From Nocardioides sp. Soil805 (lineage in GTDB: Bacteria > Actinomycetota > Actinomycetes > Propionibacteriales > Nocardioidaceae), in assembly GCF_001429625.1 (NCBI RefSeq), contig NZ_LMSU01000004.1:141121-205120 (forward strand): a stretch of 64,000 nucleotides of DNA. The letters run 5' to 3'. Numbering within the stretch: the stretch's first letter is position 1; every line of letters starts with the position of its first letter. This document shows, piece by piece, positions 30,322 through 39,102 of the stretch. The notes under the pieces were generated by a model. That model had not been told where the DNA came from. It made no database searches and was given only the letters and a program-made list of their open reading frames with translations. The position numbers were made by a program, and so were the translations under genes.

Positions 30322-31083
30322 TCAGCGACGTCGCAGACCGGTCTTGACCAGGGTGGCGTGCAGGCGCACGGACAGTGCGGCGATCTCGCTGACGGCGTCC
30401 GCCGCACGCCCCCGGGCGGCCGCGTCGCGGCCCCGTTCGAGGGGCGCCACGACCTGCTCGACCAGCCCCACCTCGCGGTCGGCGGCGGTCTTGAAGGCTC
30501 GCAGGTGGCGCGGTTCGAAGCCGAAGTCGGCCAACTCGCGGGCCGTCTGCGCGACGACCAGGGCATCGGTGTCGTAGTGCCGGGTGCCGGTGCGCGGTGC
30601 GATGAGGCCGAACTGCTCGAGCTGGGTGAGGAGGTCGTCGGAGACCTCCGCGATCTTGAGCAGCTCCATCCGCGACAGCCGCACGTCGCTGGTGCGAGCG
30701 AAGGACTCGGGGGACGGCAGGCCGTCGGCCGCCAGGGCAACCTGCGGGACGGTGGGGACGACGCCCTCGATCGGCGGCGGCGCGAGGCCACGGTCGATGG
30801 CGTCGAGGTGCTCGCCGATCACCTTCAACGGCAGGTAGTGGTCACGCTGCATGCGCAGGACGTAGCGCAACCGGTCGACGTCGTCGGTGGAGAACTTGCG
30901 GTAGCCCGCGGGCGTGCGCTCGGGCTTGATCAGGCCCTTGTCCTCGAGGAAGCGGATCTTGGGGATCGTGACGCCCGGGAAGTCGGTGCGCAGCTGCTCG
31001 AGGACCTGGCCGATGTTCATCCGGCCGCGCGAGACCGACCCGGACGCTGGTCCCGAGGACGCCGGCGAGGAGGGGACGGACAC
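30322..31083 (-). CDS. ftsR: MerR-family regulator FtsR (Rv1828-like)
   Basis: 253 residues from a GTG 4 nt after the FHA stop; the conserved part begins MNIGQVLEQLRTDFPGVTI. The HTH (KIRFLEDKGLIKPERTPAGYRKFS) and the segment RLRYVLRMQRDHYLPLKVIGEHLDAI match Rv1828 and corynebacterial FtsR, an activator of the division gene ftsZ. The C-terminal domain (GFEPRHLRAFKTAADREVGLVEQ) is characteristic. Probably co-transcribed with the FHA gene. Confidence 0.92.
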   Translation of the reverse strand: MSVPSSPASSGPASGSVSRGRMNIGQVLEQLRTDFPGVTIPKIRFLEDKGLIKPERTPAGYRKFSTDDVDRLRYVLRMQRDHYLPLKVIGEHLDAIDRGLAPPPIEGVVPTVPQVALAADGLPSPESFARTSDVRLSRMELLKIAEVSDDLLTQLEQFGLIAPRTGTRHYDTDALVVAQTARELADFGFEPRHLRAFKTAADREVGLVEQVVAPLERGRDAAARGRAADAVSEIAALSVRLHATLVKTGLRRR

Positions 31084-31086
31084 CGA

Positions 31087-31614
31087 TCAGCTGCCCGAGG
31101 CGCCGGAGAAGAACACGAGGCGGTACTTGCCGATCTGGACCTCGTCGCCGTCGGTGAGACGCACCGAGTCGATGCGGTCGCGGTTGACGTAGGTGCCGTT
31201 GAGGCTGCCGACGTCGCTCACGGTGAACTCGTTGCCGCTGCGGCGGAACTCCGCGTGGCGACGGGACACGGTGACGTCGTCGAGGAAGATCTCGCTGTCC
31301 GGGTGCCGTCCGGCACCGACGAGGTCGGCGTCGAGGAGGAAGCGGCTGCCGGCGCTGGGGCCCCGCTGGACCACGAGGAGCGCGTGTCCCTCGGGGAGGG
31401 CGTCGACGGCGGCCGCGTCGACCGGGCTGAGCTGCCGGTCCGACGACTCGGCGCTCGGGACCCCGAACGTGATGGTCGCGGTCGAGTCGCTCGCGGCCCG
31501 GTTGCTCCCGGTGGTGGCGCCCGCGTCGTCGGCGGACGCCAGGCGGGTGCCGCACTGCGCGCAGAAGCGCGCGTCGTCCGGGTTCTGCTTGCCACAGGCG
31601 GTGCAGAACGGCAT
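31087..31614 (-). CDS. FHA-domain protein with zinc ribbon (GarA/OdhI-like)
   Basis: 175 residues. An N-terminal zinc ribbon (CTACG and CAQCG pairs, residues 4-23) is followed by a linker and an FHA domain with GAGRHPDSEIFLDD, TVSRRHAEF and SLNGTYVN, the phosphothreonine-binding residues. GarA/OdhI inhibit 2-oxoglutarate dehydrogenase when unphosphorylated. Here the N-terminal linker reads STATITFG and no ETTS phosphorylation motif is visible, so regulation may differ. GAGGAGG precedes the ATG. Confidence 0.9.
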   Translation of the reverse strand: MPFCTACGKQNPDDARFCAQCGTRLASADDAGATTGSNRAASDSTATITFGVPSAESSDRQLSPVDAAAVDALPEGHALLVVQRGPSAGSRFLLDADLVGAGRHPDSEIFLDDVTVSRRHAEFRRSGNEFTVSDVGSLNGTYVNRDRIDSVRLTDGDEVQIGKYRLVFFSGASGS

Positions 31615-31687
31615 GAACCCTCCTCAGGGCGGTGACTTCGGGCGGTGACGATGGTGCTGTGACGATGGTGCACGAACACCCGACAAC

Positions 31688-31706
31688 CCTCAGGTGGGGC
31701 CTGAGG
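31688..31706. promoter_or_regulatory. MerR-type operator candidate ahead of the FHA-ftsR genes
   Basis: CCTCAGG-N5-CCTGAGG, 19 bp overall, 74-92 nt before the FHA ATG. It has the same total length and end bases as the dyad before the second MerR gene, so one of the two MerR proteins may bind both. Confidence 0.55.
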
Positions 31707-31747
31707 TTGACGGTTGTGACGAACCTACCAGCCGGGCGGCCGGAGCC

Positions 31748-32134
31748 TCAGCCCTCCAGCCCAGCCTGGTAGGCGGCGGCGTCGAGGAGGCCGTCGACCT
31801 GGGAGGCGTCGGAGGGCACGAGCTCGAAGAGCCAGCCGGCGGAGTACGGGTCGGTGTTGACCAGCTCGGGGGTGGCGTCGAGCGACTCGTTGCGGGCCAC
31901 CACCTCGCCGGTGAGGGGCGCGTAGACGTCGCTGACCGACTTGGTCGACTCGAGCTCGCCACAGGTGTCGCCACCGGTCACCTGCTCCCCCACCTCGGGG
32001 AGCGAGACGTAGACGATGTCGCCCAGCGCGTCCTGGGCGAAGTGGGTGATCCCGATACGGACCGAGCCCTCGGCCTCGCCGGGCGTGCGCACCCACTCGT
32101 GCTCGCTGGTGTACTTCAGGTCCTCGGGATACAC
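31748..32134 (-). CDS. gcvH: Glycine cleavage system H protein
   Basis: 128 residues. The lipoyl-lysine is in ESTKSVSDVYAPLTGEV; EHEWVR and GITHFAQDALGDIVYVSLP are also conserved. The lipoyl arm shuttles the aminomethyl group from GcvP to GcvT and is reoxidised by lipoamide dehydrogenase. GAGGAG lies before the GTG start. No riboswitch is seen here, in contrast to gcvP. Confidence 0.97.
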   Translation of the reverse strand: MYPEDLKYTSEHEWVRTPGEAEGSVRIGITHFAQDALGDIVYVSLPEVGEQVTGGDTCGELESTKSVSDVYAPLTGEVVARNESLDATPELVNTDPYSAGWLFELVPSDASQVDGLLDAAAYQAGLEG

Positions 32135-32170
32135 GGTGTCTCCTCGGTTGCTGGTCGGTGCGTGGGCAGG

Positions 32171-32980
32171 CTACTGGTCGGGGTCGGCCTCGGCGTTGAC
32201 GGGTCGCACGGGGTCGCGGACGCTCGTGATCTCGATGGACTCCGACTCCTCGACCTCCACGGTGGCGTCCTCGTACTTCTCCATCGTCTCGATCGGGCCG
32301 CTCGCGAAGGTGAGCCCGCCGTGCAGCGAGTGCGGGTCGCCGATGACGTCGATGACGTACGGCGGCTCCAGCAAGTTGCCGTCGAGCTCGATGCCGCCGA
32401 CCGCGAGGTTGAAGGAGCTCTGGGCGACCACGCGGTACTGGTCGTTGAACTCGATGGCCTCGGCGTCGGCCGTGCGCATCTCCTGCACGACGTCGAGCAG
32501 GGAGCCCACGCTCACCGGGCCGTCGCCCTCCTCGATGGTGATCCGGATGCCGGGGCCGGTGACCGGCACGAGCCCGGCCAGGATGTTGAGGGTCTGGGCG
32601 CGTTCCTGGGTCTGGGACAGTGCCGCCTCGCGGCTGGTGTTCTCCGAGCGCAGCTCGTCGCGGGTCTGCTCGAGCCGGTCCCGCTCGCGTCGCGCGCGCT
32701 CCGCGGTCCCGGTGAGGGCGTTGAGGATCTCGATGAGGTCCTGCTCGCGCAGGCCGGCGTAGGTGTTGTCCTGCTCGTTGTTGCGCACCTGCACGATCGA
32801 GGCGAAGCCGAGGACCGCGAGGAGCACGGCCACGACCACCTGGGCCCGCGACCCGTGGCGCAGGGTGAAGGCCAGCCGCTTGCGGCCGGCGTCCTCCTCG
32901 TCGGGGGCGGGCGGCACTGCGGCGCGCTTGTGGTGCGGCTCCTGGTGGGGCTCGGGGTGGCCCGGCGTCTGCTCAGGCAT
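32171..32980 (-). CDS. DUF881 family membrane-anchored protein (Rv1825-like)
   Basis: 269 residues. A charged cytoplasmic N-terminus, one helix near residues 47-65 (VVVAVLLAVLGFASIVQV), a coiled coil (AERARRERDRLEQTRDELRS) and a globular DUF881 domain with VTGPGIRITIEEGDGP and AEAIEFNDQYRVVAQSSF. In Firmicutes related proteins are linked to division and cell-wall genes. It overlaps the small basic protein gene by 8 nt. Confidence 0.9.
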   Translation of the reverse strand: MPEQTPGHPEPHQEPHHKRAAVPPAPDEEDAGRKRLAFTLRHGSRAQVVVAVLLAVLGFASIVQVRNNEQDNTYAGLREQDLIEILNALTGTAERARRERDRLEQTRDELRSENTSREAALSQTQERAQTLNILAGLVPVTGPGIRITIEEGDGPVSVGSLLDVVQEMRTADAEAIEFNDQYRVVAQSSFNLAVGGIELDGNLLEPPYVIDVIGDPHSLHGGLTFASGPIETMEKYEDATVEVEESESIEITSVRDPVRPVNAEADPDQ

Positions 32981-33305
32981 GGAACAGGTGGCGCCGGATC
33001 GCGGCGACGTTGGAGAAGATGCGGATGCCGAGGACCACGATGACGCCGGTCGAGAGCTGGCTGCCGACCCCGAGCTTGTCGCCCATGTAGACGATCAGCG
33101 CCGCGATGACGACGTTGCTGATGAAGGAGACGACGAAGACCTTGTCGTCGAAGATGCCGTCGAGGAAGGCGCGCAGGCCACCGAAGACCGCGTCCAGGGC
33201 CGCGACCACCGCGATCGGCAGGTAGGGCTCGAGGCCCAGCGGGACGTCGGGGGCGAAGACGAGGCCGGCGAGCACGCCGAGCAGGAGTCCGAGTGCTGCG
33301 ATCAC
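32973..33305 (-). CDS. Small basic protein (DUF1290/Sbp family) membrane protein
   Basis: 110 residues from a GTG overlapping the stop of the upstream DUF881 gene. Three to four helices; the conserved EPYLPIAVVAALDAVFGGLRA and FDDKVFVVSFISNVVIAALIVYMGD are diagnostic. It always sits between two DUF881 genes in actinobacteria (Rv1824). Function unknown. Confidence 0.92.
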   Translation of the reverse strand: MIAALGLLLGVLAGLVFAPDVPLGLEPYLPIAVVAALDAVFGGLRAFLDGIFDDKVFVVSFISNVVIAALIVYMGDKLGVGSQLSTGVIVVLGIRIFSNVAAIRRHLFHA

Positions 33306-34180
33306 GGTGTGACCCCCTCCTCCTTCGTGGACTGGTCCTGCGCGGAGCCCTCGGTGACGTCGCGCAGGGGACGCAGCGTGCTGGCCGGGAGCCGGACCAT
33401 GGTGACATTCTCGGGCTCGTAGCCGAAGCCGAAGCCGTTGACGAGGCCGAACCAGTCCTGGCCCTGGCTGCTCTCGAGGAGCCTCGCCTGCAGGGTCGCG
33501 TTGTCGCCGATCGCCTCGACGACGTACGGCGGGGTCAGCGGCTGGCTGTTGACGAGGATGGCCCGACCGGTGTTGCGGATCCCGCTCAGCGCGGTGAGCC
33601 GGATGCCGTTGATGGCGATCGCCTCGGCACCCGCCTGCCACAACCCGTCGACCAGCGTGGCGAGGTCCTCGTCGCGGATCTCGTCGTTGGGGTCGTCGCT
33701 CTGCGGGTTGGTCACGGTGATCCGCACCCCCTCGCCGCGCACCGGGACGAAGCCGGTGCGGACCTCGACGCGGCGCACGCGCGCCTCGAGGTCCTCGGAC
33801 TGGGCGGCGAGGACGTCGTTGCGGTCCTGGGCGGCGATCCGCGCGTCGTTGAGGGTGCGGATCTCGCGCTGGAGGGCCGCCACCTCGTCGCGCCCGTCGT
33901 CGATCTTGGAGATGAGCGTCGCCCGGCCGAGCTCCTGAACGTCGGCGTCACGGGACGTCTGGACCGCGGCCACGGTGACCAGGAGCCCGAAGGTGCCCAC
34001 GACGGCCAGCGTGGTCCAGCCGCGGCGACGTGCGGGTGACGACTCGCCACGCTCGGTCCTGCGCCGGGCGACGTGGGCGTAGTCCTCGTCCATCGACCGC
34101 GTCGTGATGAGGGCGAGCAGCGGGGTGGTGACGTGCTCGGGCAGGTCACGGGGCCGCTCGGGGGCGGAGAGGTCAGGCAT
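33302..34180 (-). CDS. DUF881 family membrane-anchored protein (Rv1823-like)
   Basis: 292 residues from ATG (MPDLSAPERPRDLPEHVTT), which overlaps the end of the phosphatidyltransferase gene. One helix near 53-74, a coiled coil (VAALQREIRTLNDARIAAQD) and a DUF881 domain with VPVRGEGVRITVTNP, AEAIAINGIRLTALS and PPYVVEAIGD. First member of the coupled DUF881-Sbp-DUF881 trio. Confidence 0.9.
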   Translation of the reverse strand: MPDLSAPERPRDLPEHVTTPLLALITTRSMDEDYAHVARRRTERGESSPARRRGWTTLAVVGTFGLLVTVAAVQTSRDADVQELGRATLISKIDDGRDEVAALQREIRTLNDARIAAQDRNDVLAAQSEDLEARVRRVEVRTGFVPVRGEGVRITVTNPQSDDPNDEIRDEDLATLVDGLWQAGAEAIAINGIRLTALSGIRNTGRAILVNSQPLTPPYVVEAIGDNATLQARLLESSQGQDWFGLVNGFGFGYEPENVTMVRLPASTLRPLRDVTEGSAQDQSTKEEGVTP

Positions 34181-34793
34181 CGCCGGCCCTCGTCCGTGGT
34201 CGTGGCTCGGTGTCGCGCAACAGTCCGCGGACCTGCCACGCGTAGAGCACGCCCGCCCACCAGTAGAGCCCGATGCCCCAGAAGGCGAAGGCCCACCCGA
34301 AGACGCGGGCCAGGGTCGGGATCGCCCCGTCGCCCTCACCGAGCAGCAGCAACGGGAACGCGTACAGGAGGTTGAAGGTCGCGGCCTTGCCGAGGAAGTG
34401 CACCGGCAGCGCGCTGTAGCCGCGGGTGCGCAGGAGCGGCACCAGTCCCCACAGCAGCAGGTCCCGCAGGGGCAGGATGATCGCCACCCACCACGGGATG
34501 ATGTCGCGCAGGGCCAGCCCCACGACGACGGCGAGGATGTAGAGGCGGTCGGCAACCGGGTCGAGGATCTCCCCCAGGCTGGAGTGCTGGTCGAGCCTGC
34601 GGGCGAGGTAGCCGTCGAGCCAGTCGGTCACTCCCGAGACCATGAGCAGCGCCAGCGCCAGCGCGTCGGCCTCCGGGCCGAGCACGAGCCAGAGGAAGAC
34701 GGGCACACCGGCGAGCCGAGCCATGCTGAGCAGGTTGGGGATCGTCCACACGCGTGAGCGGTGGGTCTGCTCCTGCACGGAATCGCCTGCCAT
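34173..34793 (-). CDS. pgsA: CDP-alcohol phosphatidyltransferase (PgsA2-like)
   Basis: About 206 residues from ATG (MAGDSVQEQTHRSR); the frame is open 17 codons further. The signature D-G-x2-A-R-x8-G-x3-D-x3-D is complete as DGYLARRLDQHSSLGEILDPVAD. About six helices. The family condenses CDP-diacylglycerol with an alcohol such as glycerol-3-phosphate or inositol phosphate. Position matches Rv1822 (pgsA2); the exact acceptor is not determined by sequence alone. Confidence 0.9.
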   Translation of the reverse strand: MAGDSVQEQTHRSRVWTIPNLLSMARLAGVPVFLWLVLGPEADALALALLMVSGVTDWLDGYLARRLDQHSSLGEILDPVADRLYILAVVVGLALRDIIPWWVAIILPLRDLLLWGLVPLLRTRGYSALPVHFLGKAATFNLLYAFPLLLLGEGDGAIPTLARVFGWAFAFWGIGLYWWAGVLYAWQVRGLLRDTEPRPRTRAGDA

Positions 34794-34850
34794 CGGGTGA
34801 GTCGGGATCAACGTCTCGCTCACCCTATCCAGCGGGCGTCGCACGCACGG

Positions 34851-35915
34851 TCACGACTCGGCGGCACTCGTGCCGGCCTCGTGGTGGGAGCCGTCGCGGA
34901 TGACACCGACCAGCTCCTCGAGCACGTCCTCGAGGGTGACCAGGCCCAGCACCTCGCCGTCGCGGCGTACGACGCGGGCCATGTGCGCCCCGCGCAGCTG
35001 CAGGCTCTCGAGGGCCTCATGAAGGAGGTCGTCGGGCCCGACGGTGGCGAAGGGGCGCACCCACTTGTCGTCGATCGGGCGCTGACGACGCTCCTCGTCG
35101 CTCTCCAGCACGTCCTTGATGTGGAGGTAGCCCACCAGCGTGCCGTCCGGGTCGGCGACCGGGAAGCGGCTGAAGCCGGTGGCCGCGCACAGCGCCTCGA
35201 CGTCGGCCGCCGTCGACCCCCGCAGGACCGTGGAGAGGCCCTCGACGGGCATCAGGACGGTGGAGACGGTCTTCTCGGTGAAGCCGAGCGCGCCGGCGAG
35301 GCGGTCGTACTCGTCGGCCGCGATCATGCCCTCGCCGCGCGACTCCTCCACAAGGGCCGCGACCTCCTCGCGGGTGTAGCTGGAGCTGACCTCCTCCTTG
35401 GGCTCTACCCGGAGCAGTCGCAGGATGCCGTTGGCGGCGAGGTTGAGCAGCAGGATCACCGGTCGCAGCACGGTCACGATGACCATCATCGGCGGGCCGA
35501 GCAGGAGCGCGGCCCGGGTGGGGCCGGCCAGGGCGATGTTCTTGGGGACCATCTCCCCGAGCACCACGTGCAGGTAGACGACGATCGACATCGCGACGAC
35601 GAACGACACCGGGTGCAGGGCCCCCTCGGGGACCCGCAGCGCGTGGAACAGCGGCTCGAGCAGGTGCGCCACGGCGGGCTCGCCGACGGCACCGAGGCCC
35701 AGCGAGCAGACGGTGATGCCGAGCTGGGCGCCCGCCATCACCAGCGAGACCTGCTCCATGGCGCGCAGGGCGGTGCGAGCCCGGCGCGACCCCGACTGGG
35801 CCAGCGGCTCGATCTGGCTGCGTCGCGCGGACAGCAGCGCGAACTCGGCGCCCACGAAGAAGGCGTTGAGCACGAGCAGCACGACGGCGACGACGACGCC
35901 GGTCAGGTCACCCAC
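34851..35915 (-). CDS. CNNM/HlyC-CorC family membrane protein, shorter paralogue
   Basis: 354 residues. An N-terminal DUF21 domain with about four helices (VVAVVLLVLNAFFVGAEFAL, GEMVPKNIALA), then two CBS domains (FSRFPVADPDGTLVGYLHIKDVL and ARVVRRDGEVLGLVTLEDVLEEL). The C-terminal CorC transporter-associated domain is absent. Members export or sense Mg2+/Co2+. The start lies 8 nt inside the end of the longer paralogue, so the pair is an operon. Confidence 0.9.
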   Translation of the reverse strand: MGDLTGVVVAVVLLVLNAFFVGAEFALLSARRSQIEPLAQSGSRRARTALRAMEQVSLVMAGAQLGITVCSLGLGAVGEPAVAHLLEPLFHALRVPEGALHPVSFVVAMSIVVYLHVVLGEMVPKNIALAGPTRAALLLGPPMMVIVTVLRPVILLLNLAANGILRLLRVEPKEEVSSSYTREEVAALVEESRGEGMIAADEYDRLAGALGFTEKTVSTVLMPVEGLSTVLRGSTAADVEALCAATGFSRFPVADPDGTLVGYLHIKDVLESDEERRQRPIDDKWVRPFATVGPDDLLHEALESLQLRGAHMARVVRRDGEVLGLVTLEDVLEELVGVIRDGSHHEAGTSAAES

Positions 35916-37299
35916 GGTCGTCCCCCTCCCCCGAGGCCGGGTCGGTCGGCTCGACGGACAGCTCGTCCAGCGTCACCAGCCTCAGCTCGAGGCGGTCGAT
36001 GCGCAGGCCGTCCATCCGCTCGACGGTGAGCGTGGCGAGGTCCTCGCGCGGCTCGTCCGGGTCCGAACGGTCCGGGACGGGCACCTCGACGCGGTCGCCG
36101 GCGTGCGGGATCTTGCCGAGGCGCTGCATGACGAGCCCGCCGATGGTGTCGTAGTCCTCGTGGTCGGGCAGCTCGATGCCGGTGGCGTCCTCGACCTCGT
36201 CGGGCCGCAGCAGCCCCGACAGGCTCCAGGCGCCGTCGCGGCGCTGGCGGGCCCGGGCACCGAGCCGGTCGTGCTCGTCGGAGATGTCGCCGACGATCTC
36301 CTCCACGACGTCCTCGAGGGTCACGATGCCCGCGTGGCCGCCGTACTCGTCGAGCACGATGGCCATCTGGAAGCCGTCGCCGCGCAGCAGGGCGAGCAGG
36401 GGGTCGAGCCGCAGGCTGTCGGGGACGACGGTGGGCTTGACCATGATGTGCTTGATCCGGGTGGTGGCGCGCTCGTGGACGGGCAGCGCGACGGCGTGCT
36501 TGACGTGGACGGTGCCGACGACCGCGTCCTCCTGGTCCAGCACCGGGAAGCGGGACAGGCCGGTCTGGCGGGCCAGCTCGATGACCGTGCTGGCCCGGTC
36601 GCCCTCCTCGACGGTGGTGGTGCGCACCCGGGGCGTCATGATCTCGCCCGCGGTACGGGTGCCGAACTCGACGCTGCGCTCCATGAGCTCGGCGGTCTCG
36701 GCGTCGAGGGTGCCCTGGTCGGCCGAGCGCTGCACGAGGGAGGCGAGCTCCTCGGAGCTGCGCGCGGAGCGGAGCTCCTCCTGCGGCTCGATGCCGAGGC
36801 GGCGTACGAGCGTGTTGGCGGAGTTGTTGAGCACCTTGATGGGCCAGCGCGACGCGGCGGTGAAGCCGCGCATGAAGCCCTGGGTGGCCCGAGCGGTCTC
36901 GAGCGGCTTGGCCAGGGCGAGGTTCTTGGGGACCATCTCGCCGAAGAGCATCGTGAGGATGGTGCCGAGGGTCAGGCCGATGGCCACCGAGATCGGTGGC
37001 ACCCAGCCGTCCGGCAGCCCTGCCGCGGTCAACGGGTCGCGCACCAGGGTGGCGATGGCCGGCTCCGCGAGGAAACCGACGGCGAGGTTGGTCACCGTGA
37101 TGCCCACCTGGGCGCCGGAGAGCTGGGTGGAGAGCGACTTGAGGGCGCGTTGCACGCCCGCCGCGGAGGCGTCCCCGCCGCTGGCGGCACGCTCCACCGT
37201 CGACCGGTCGACGGTGACGAAGGAGAACTCGGCGGCGACGAACACGCCACAGACCGCGATGAGGGCGAACGAGACGAGCAGGAGGAGCCACGGGGTCAC
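35908..37299 (-). CDS. CNNM/HlyC-CorC family membrane protein, longer paralogue
   Basis: 463 residues from a GTG (MTPWLLLLVSFALIAVCG). DUF21 domain to about 190 (GEMVPKNLALAKP), CBS pair (LSRFPVLDQEDAVVGTVHVKH; MAIVLDEYGGHAGIVTLEDVVEEIVGDISDE) and a C-terminal CorC_HlyC domain (WSLSGLLRPDEVEDATG..DYDTIGGLVMQRLGKIPHAGD). All domains of the family are present. First gene of the pair. Confidence 0.92.
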   Translation of the reverse strand: MTPWLLLLVSFALIAVCGVFVAAEFSFVTVDRSTVERAASGGDASAAGVQRALKSLSTQLSGAQVGITVTNLAVGFLAEPAIATLVRDPLTAAGLPDGWVPPISVAIGLTLGTILTMLFGEMVPKNLALAKPLETARATQGFMRGFTAASRWPIKVLNNSANTLVRRLGIEPQEELRSARSSEELASLVQRSADQGTLDAETAELMERSVEFGTRTAGEIMTPRVRTTTVEEGDRASTVIELARQTGLSRFPVLDQEDAVVGTVHVKHAVALPVHERATTRIKHIMVKPTVVPDSLRLDPLLALLRGDGFQMAIVLDEYGGHAGIVTLEDVVEEIVGDISDEHDRLGARARQRRDGAWSLSGLLRPDEVEDATGIELPDHEDYDTIGGLVMQRLGKIPHAGDRVEVPVPDRSDPDEPREDLATLTVERMDGLRIDRLELRLVTLDELSVEPTDPASGEGDDRG

Positions 37300-37508
37300 G
37301 ACGCGGCTCCTCGATTGGTCAGGGAGACGGTCGTGCGGCGACTTTGATAGCCGTCCATGGGGGTCTGGGGAGGCCCTTCCACTCGGGTGCTGGCAGTACT
37401 TCGCGCACCAGAGTAGAGGACACTCGTCCACATCACCGCGTCGCTTTGGGCGCCGGTGTCCGGGCCCCCTACTCTGGGCCCTTCGGTCGGGGCGAGCAGG
37501 GGAACACG

Positions 37509-39038
37509 ATGCACGGGTGGATGCGCAGCGGCACGGCCGCGCTGGCCGCCGTGCTGGTGGTGGGGTCCGCGGCCGCGGGCCTCGCGCGGCCGTCCGAGCC
37601 GAGCCCCACCGTGGTCCCCGTGGCCTCCGGGACCGCCGGCCTCCCGATGCCCGCCGACGACGGCACCGTCTCGCGCGGGGCCGCCCGTGACGCCCGCCCG
37701 AACGTCGTGTTCGTGATGACCGACGACATGCGCGACGACGACCTCCGGTGGATGCCGCAGACCCAGCGCCTGATCGCCGACCAGGGCCTCGACCTCACCG
37801 ATGCGATCTCGCCGCACCCGCTGTGCTGCCCGGCGCGGGCCGAGCTCGTCACCGGGCAGTACGCCCAGAACAACGGCGTCCAGCACAACGCCGGCCCGTT
37901 CGGCGGCTTCCAGGCCCTGGACCCGACCCACGAGGTCAGCGCCTGGTTCGGCAGGGCGGGCTACCAGACCGGCTTCGTCGGCAAGTTCCTCAACGGCTAC
38001 ACCGCGCAGGACACCCGCCCGTCCGGCTGGACGCACTGGGACGCGCTGGTCGCCGGTGTCTACGACTACCTCGACTTCTCCTTCGCCGACGACGACGACA
38101 GCCCCGAGGCCTTCAAGGACAGCTACGTCACCGACGTCATCGCCGAGCGCACCAACGACACCGTGCGTCGCTTCGCCCGCAAGGACGAACCGTTCCTCCT
38201 CTTCTCCTGGCACCTTGCCCCGCACTACCGCATCGACGACGGCAAGCCGGTGCCCCCGCCCAGCGCCCCGCGCGACGCGGACCGGTTCGCGCACGCGATG
38301 CCGCCGTCGCTGCAGGACCCGGCGTTCAACGAGCGTGCGGTCCTCGACCAGCCGCGCCCGTTCCGCAACCGGCGCGACGCCGACCCGCAGGTCGTCATCG
38401 AGGAGCACCGGGCACGCCTGCGCGCGCTGCAGTCGGTGGACCGTGCGGTCGGCTCGCTGGTGGACACGCTGCGCGAGACGGGCGAGCTCGACCACACCGT
38501 CATCGTCTTCACCTCCGACAACGGCTACTCGTTGGGCGAGCACCGCTTCATCGGCAAGAACGTGCTCACCCAGCCCGTCCTGCAGGTCCCGCTGCTGGTC
38601 CGCGGCCCCGGGATCGCGCCGGGCACGACGTCGGACCTGCCGGTCACCCTCGTCGACCTGCCCGCGACCCTCGCCGCCATCGCCGGCGCCTCGGCACAGT
38701 GGCCGGTGGACGGCTCGTCGTTCGTCCCGACCCTGCGCGGCCTCGACCAGCCGTTCCGCGACACCACACTCGTGCAGACCGGTGACGACGGCGGGGACGG
38801 GTGGGCCTACCGCGGGGTGCGGACCGATCGCTACCTGTACGGCGTCAACGGGGCCGACGCGTTCCTCTACGACGACGACCTCGACCCCGACCAGCTCGTC
38901 AACCGCATCGACGACCCGGCGTACGCAGCCATCGCCGCGGCCCTCGAGGAGCGCCGCAGCCAGCTCATCACCTGCGGCGGGGCGGCCTGCAACCAGACGT
39001 TCGGTCCGCTCCCCGAGCCCGGGGCTCCCACCGGGTAG
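37509..39038 (+). CDS. Secreted sulfatase (formylglycine-dependent arylsulfatase family)
   Basis: 509 residues. A signal peptide-like helix (residues 8-25, ending AAAGLA) is followed by a sulfatase domain. Metal-site strand VVFVMTDDMRDDD, catalytic CCPAR (the first Cys of CxPxR is oxidised to formylglycine), GKFLNGY, and SDNGYSLGEHR. It hydrolyses sulfate esters outside the membrane; substrate unknown. A TACTCT box about 34 nt upstream and CAGGGGA before the ATG fit a leadered transcript. Confidence 0.9.
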   Translation: MHGWMRSGTAALAAVLVVGSAAAGLARPSEPSPTVVPVASGTAGLPMPADDGTVSRGAARDARPNVVFVMTDDMRDDDLRWMPQTQRLIADQGLDLTDAISPHPLCCPARAELVTGQYAQNNGVQHNAGPFGGFQALDPTHEVSAWFGRAGYQTGFVGKFLNGYTAQDTRPSGWTHWDALVAGVYDYLDFSFADDDDSPEAFKDSYVTDVIAERTNDTVRRFARKDEPFLLFSWHLAPHYRIDDGKPVPPPSAPRDADRFAHAMPPSLQDPAFNERAVLDQPRPFRNRRDADPQVVIEEHRARLRALQSVDRAVGSLVDTLRETGELDHTVIVFTSDNGYSLGEHRFIGKNVLTQPVLQVPLLVRGPGIAPGTTSDLPVTLVDLPATLAAIAGASAQWPVDGSSFVPTLRGLDQPFRDTTLVQTGDDGGDGWAYRGVRTDRYLYGVNGADAFLYDDDLDPDQLVNRIDDPAYAAIAAALEERRSQLITCGGAACNQTFGPLPEPGAPTG

Positions 39039-39068
39039 TCCTTTCGGGCCATCCGTGGCCATCGCCTC

Positions 39069-39082
39069 GTTACCTTGGTAAC
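39069..39082. promoter_or_regulatory. Palindrome GTTACC-TT-GGTAAC upstream of the DUF1800 gene
   Basis: Perfect 6-bp arms, 9 nt upstream of the TAGGCT box, thus in the -35 to spacer region. A plausible operator for the DUF1800-DUF1501 pair. Confidence 0.4.
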
Positions 39083-39090
39083 AAGAGCTC

Positions 39091-39096
39091 TAGGCT
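39091..39096 (+). promoter_or_regulatory. -10 box (TAGGCT), leaderless promoter of the DUF1800 gene
   Basis: Ends 6 nt before the GTG start. Confidence 0.55.
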
Positions 39097-39102
39097 CCTC
39101 CC

